Source of the DNA: CAZUMH01 sp964621645
GTDB taxonomy: Bacteria; Zhuqueibacterota; QNDG01; JAGLOF01
Length of the DNA: 23,647 nucleotides
Direction of reading: 5' to 3'
NCBI GenBank assembly: GCA_964621645.1
Contig: CAZUMH010000049.1
Coordinates: 1 to 23,647 of the forward strand
Of the stretch, positions 22,297-23,647 are shown piece by piece (position 1 is the first letter of the stretch; each line of letters starts with the position of its first letter). The notes below the pieces were generated by a model that was not told the origin of the DNA, did no database searches, and saw nothing but the letters and a program-made list of their open reading frames with translations. A program made the position numbers and the translations under genes.

Positions 22297-23647
22297 AGAA
22301 CGCAAGATTCTTGAACTGAAAGAGAAGCAGGATCTGGCCATGATGGGAGGAGGCCAGGATAAAATTGAAAAACAGCATCAGCGCGGTAAATTAACGGCCC
22401 GGGAACGGATCGACATGCTGCTGGACGAGAATAGTTTTGAAGAGCTGGATATGTTCCGTGTTTCCGGTGAGCCAGGCGAAGGAGCCCGTGGTCCCGGCAT
22501 GTACGGTGACGGTATTGTCACGGGATACGGTTCCATCCAGGGCCGCTTGGTGTTCGTCTATTCTTTCGATTTTACCGTGTTTGGAGGGTCACTTTCCCAG
22601 GTGGTGGCCGAGAAGGTCGTCAAGGTTCAGGTGATGGCCGCCAAAGTGGGAGCGCCCATTATCGGCATCAATGATTCAGGCGGAGCCCGTATTCAGGAGG
22701 GAGTGGATTCCCTGGCCGGCTATACCAATATCTTTTTGAATAACGTGCTCTATTCCGGTGTTATCCCCCAGATAAGCGCGGTGGTGGGACCGGCAGCGGG
22801 AGGCGCGGTGTATTCTCCGGCTTTGACGGATTTTATCTTTATGGTGCGCAATACTTCCTTTATGTTTCTCACCGGACCGAAAATAGTGAAGGCCGTGAAT
22901 CATGAAGAAGTGACCTCCGATCAGCTGGGCGGAGCCGATGTGCACGCGGTTAAAAGTGGTATCGCCCATTTTGTCTATGATGATGAACAGACCCTTTTCA
23001 CAGGAATCAGGCAGCTCATTAAATATCTGCCTCAGAACAACAGTGAAGAGCCGGTGATCATTCCCAATGATGATCCGCCTGATCGGGCAGAAGATGAATT
23101 GAACTATATCGTGCCCGAAAATCCCAACAAACCGTACGACATGAAGGAAGTGCTCACAAAGGTGCTGGATAACGGAGATTTTTTCGAGGTCCAGGAACTG
23201 CATGCCCAGAATATCATTGTTGGATTCGGAGAATTGAACGGCCGGGTTGTGGGAGTGGTGGCAAATCAGCCGAAATCCATTGCGGGAGTCCTGGACAGCA
23301 ACGCTTCCAGTAAAGCGGCCCGTTTCATCCGCACCTGCGATTGTTTCAATATCCCCATTATTACCTTTGAGGATGTGCCCGGATTCATGCCCGGGACGGT
23401 TCAGGAATACAACGGCATCATTAAACACGGGGCCAAAATGCTCTACGCCTATGCCGAAGCCACCATCCCCAAGATTACGGTAATAACCCGCAAGGGATAC
23501 GGCGGCGCATTTTGTGTGATGAATTCGAAGCATCTGCGCGGAGACATCAGCTATGCCTGGCCCACGGCAGAGATCGCCGTGATGGGGCCGGATGGCGCCA
23601 GTGAGATAATCTACGCCAAGGAAATTAAACAATCGGAAAAGCCCGAG
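22289..23647 (+). CDS. pccB: Propionyl-CoA carboxylase beta (carboxyltransferase) subunit, 3' truncated
   Basis: 453 residues are visible of about 515; the C-terminus lies beyond the window. The frame is open from ATG 22289 to the last base. It transfers the carboxyl group from carboxybiotin to propionyl-CoA (or the reverse). Hallmarks are KLTARERIDMLLD, YSFDFTVFGGSLS, INDSGGARIQEGVDSLAGY, GPAAGGAVYSPALTDF, FLTGPKIVK, FEDVPGFMPGTVQE and AYAEATIPKITVITRKGYGGA, where GG/GGA pairs form the two oxyanion holes. GGGAGG (22275-22280) precedes the ATG by 8 bases. It could instead be the alpha subunit of a sodium-pumping methylmalonyl-CoA decarboxylase (MmdA); the two are nearly indistinguishable by sequence, and the genes after the window would decide. 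Confidence 0.93.
   Translation, partial: MSRERKILELKEKQDLAMMGGGQDKIEKQHQRGKLTARERIDMLLDENSFEELDMFRVSGEPGEGARGPGMYGDGIVTGYGSIQGRLVFVYSFDFTVFGGSLSQVVAEKVVKVQVMAAKVGAPIIGINDSGGARIQEGVDSLAGYTNIFLNNVLYSGVIPQISAVVGPAAGGAVYSPALTDFIFMVRNTSFMFLTGPKIVKAVNHEEVTSDQLGGADVHAVKSGIAHFVYDDEQTLFTGIRQLIKYLPQNNSEEPVIIPNDDPPDRAEDELNYIVPENPNKPYDMKEVLTKVLDNGDFFEVQELHAQNIIVGFGELNGRVVGVVANQPKSIAGVLDSNASSKAARFIRTCDCFNIPIITFEDVPGFMPGTVQEYNGIIKHGAKMLYAYAEATIPKITVITRKGYGGAFCVMNSKHLRGDISYAWPTAEIAVMGPDGASEIIYAKEIKQSEKPE

Noticed and set aside
22676..23632. 318-codon open frame on the minus strand
   Set aside because: Antisense to pccB, whose continuous motifs (DSGGARIQEG, DVPGFMPG) show the plus strand is coding.

Overview
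The window (about 23.6 kb, moderately GC-rich) is chromosomal DNA of an uncultured bacterium that I would place in the FCB-like assemblage (KSB1, Calditrichaeota, Zixibacteria and relatives), possibly Aminicenantes. The main clue is the minus-strand BNR-repeat protein, which ends in a FlgD-Ig/T9SS-like tail with the NYPNPFN, GIYICRL and IKLIL signatures typical of those phyla. Other clues are a split methylmalonyl-CoA mutase, a C69 dipeptidase and an M14 peptidase with signal peptides, and a VPS10/sortilin-like propeller protein. The phylum is an inference. I see no rRNA, tRNA, CRISPR array, insertion sequence, phage gene or defence system.

Layout. Positions 1-2191 hold the 3' part of a sortilin-like BNR propeller protein. 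An acyl-CoA dehydrogenase (2238-3380) follows and ends at a strong terminator (3409-3441). A plus-strand cluster then runs from 3559 to 12082: exported C69 dipeptidase, HD-domain phosphohydrolase, two exported proteins of unknown function, and the tightly overlapping housekeeping run cvpA-mutS2-dnaG, closed by a second terminator (12129-12160). Positions 12196-16469 are read from the minus strand: a HAD phosphatase, a small putative lipoprotein, a gene-decay zone (15084-15483), a large secreted Asp-box protein and a small DUF5684-like membrane protein. The plus strand resumes with a secreted M14 metallopeptidase (16704-19292), a pair of hairpins, and the methylmalonyl-CoA operon.

The methylmalonyl-CoA operon (19514 to the window end) encodes mutase catalytic subunit, mutase B12 subunit, methylmalonyl-CoA epimerase and the carboxyltransferase subunit of propionyl-CoA carboxylase (cut by the window edge). 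Together these interconvert propionyl-CoA and succinyl-CoA. Between the B12 subunit and the epimerase, where the mutase chaperone gene meaB is often found, lies a 200-bp frameshifted, internally deleted remnant that still shows the MeaB N-terminus and a damaged Walker A motif.

I found no clearly new biological system. The most interesting signals are relics. They are the meaB pseudogene, an orphan 32-residue T9SS-like sorting tail at 15385-15483, a degenerate second copy of the small lipoprotein gene's start and upstream region at 15180-15305, and a palindromic REP-like element present twice (15334-15360 and 19302-19334).
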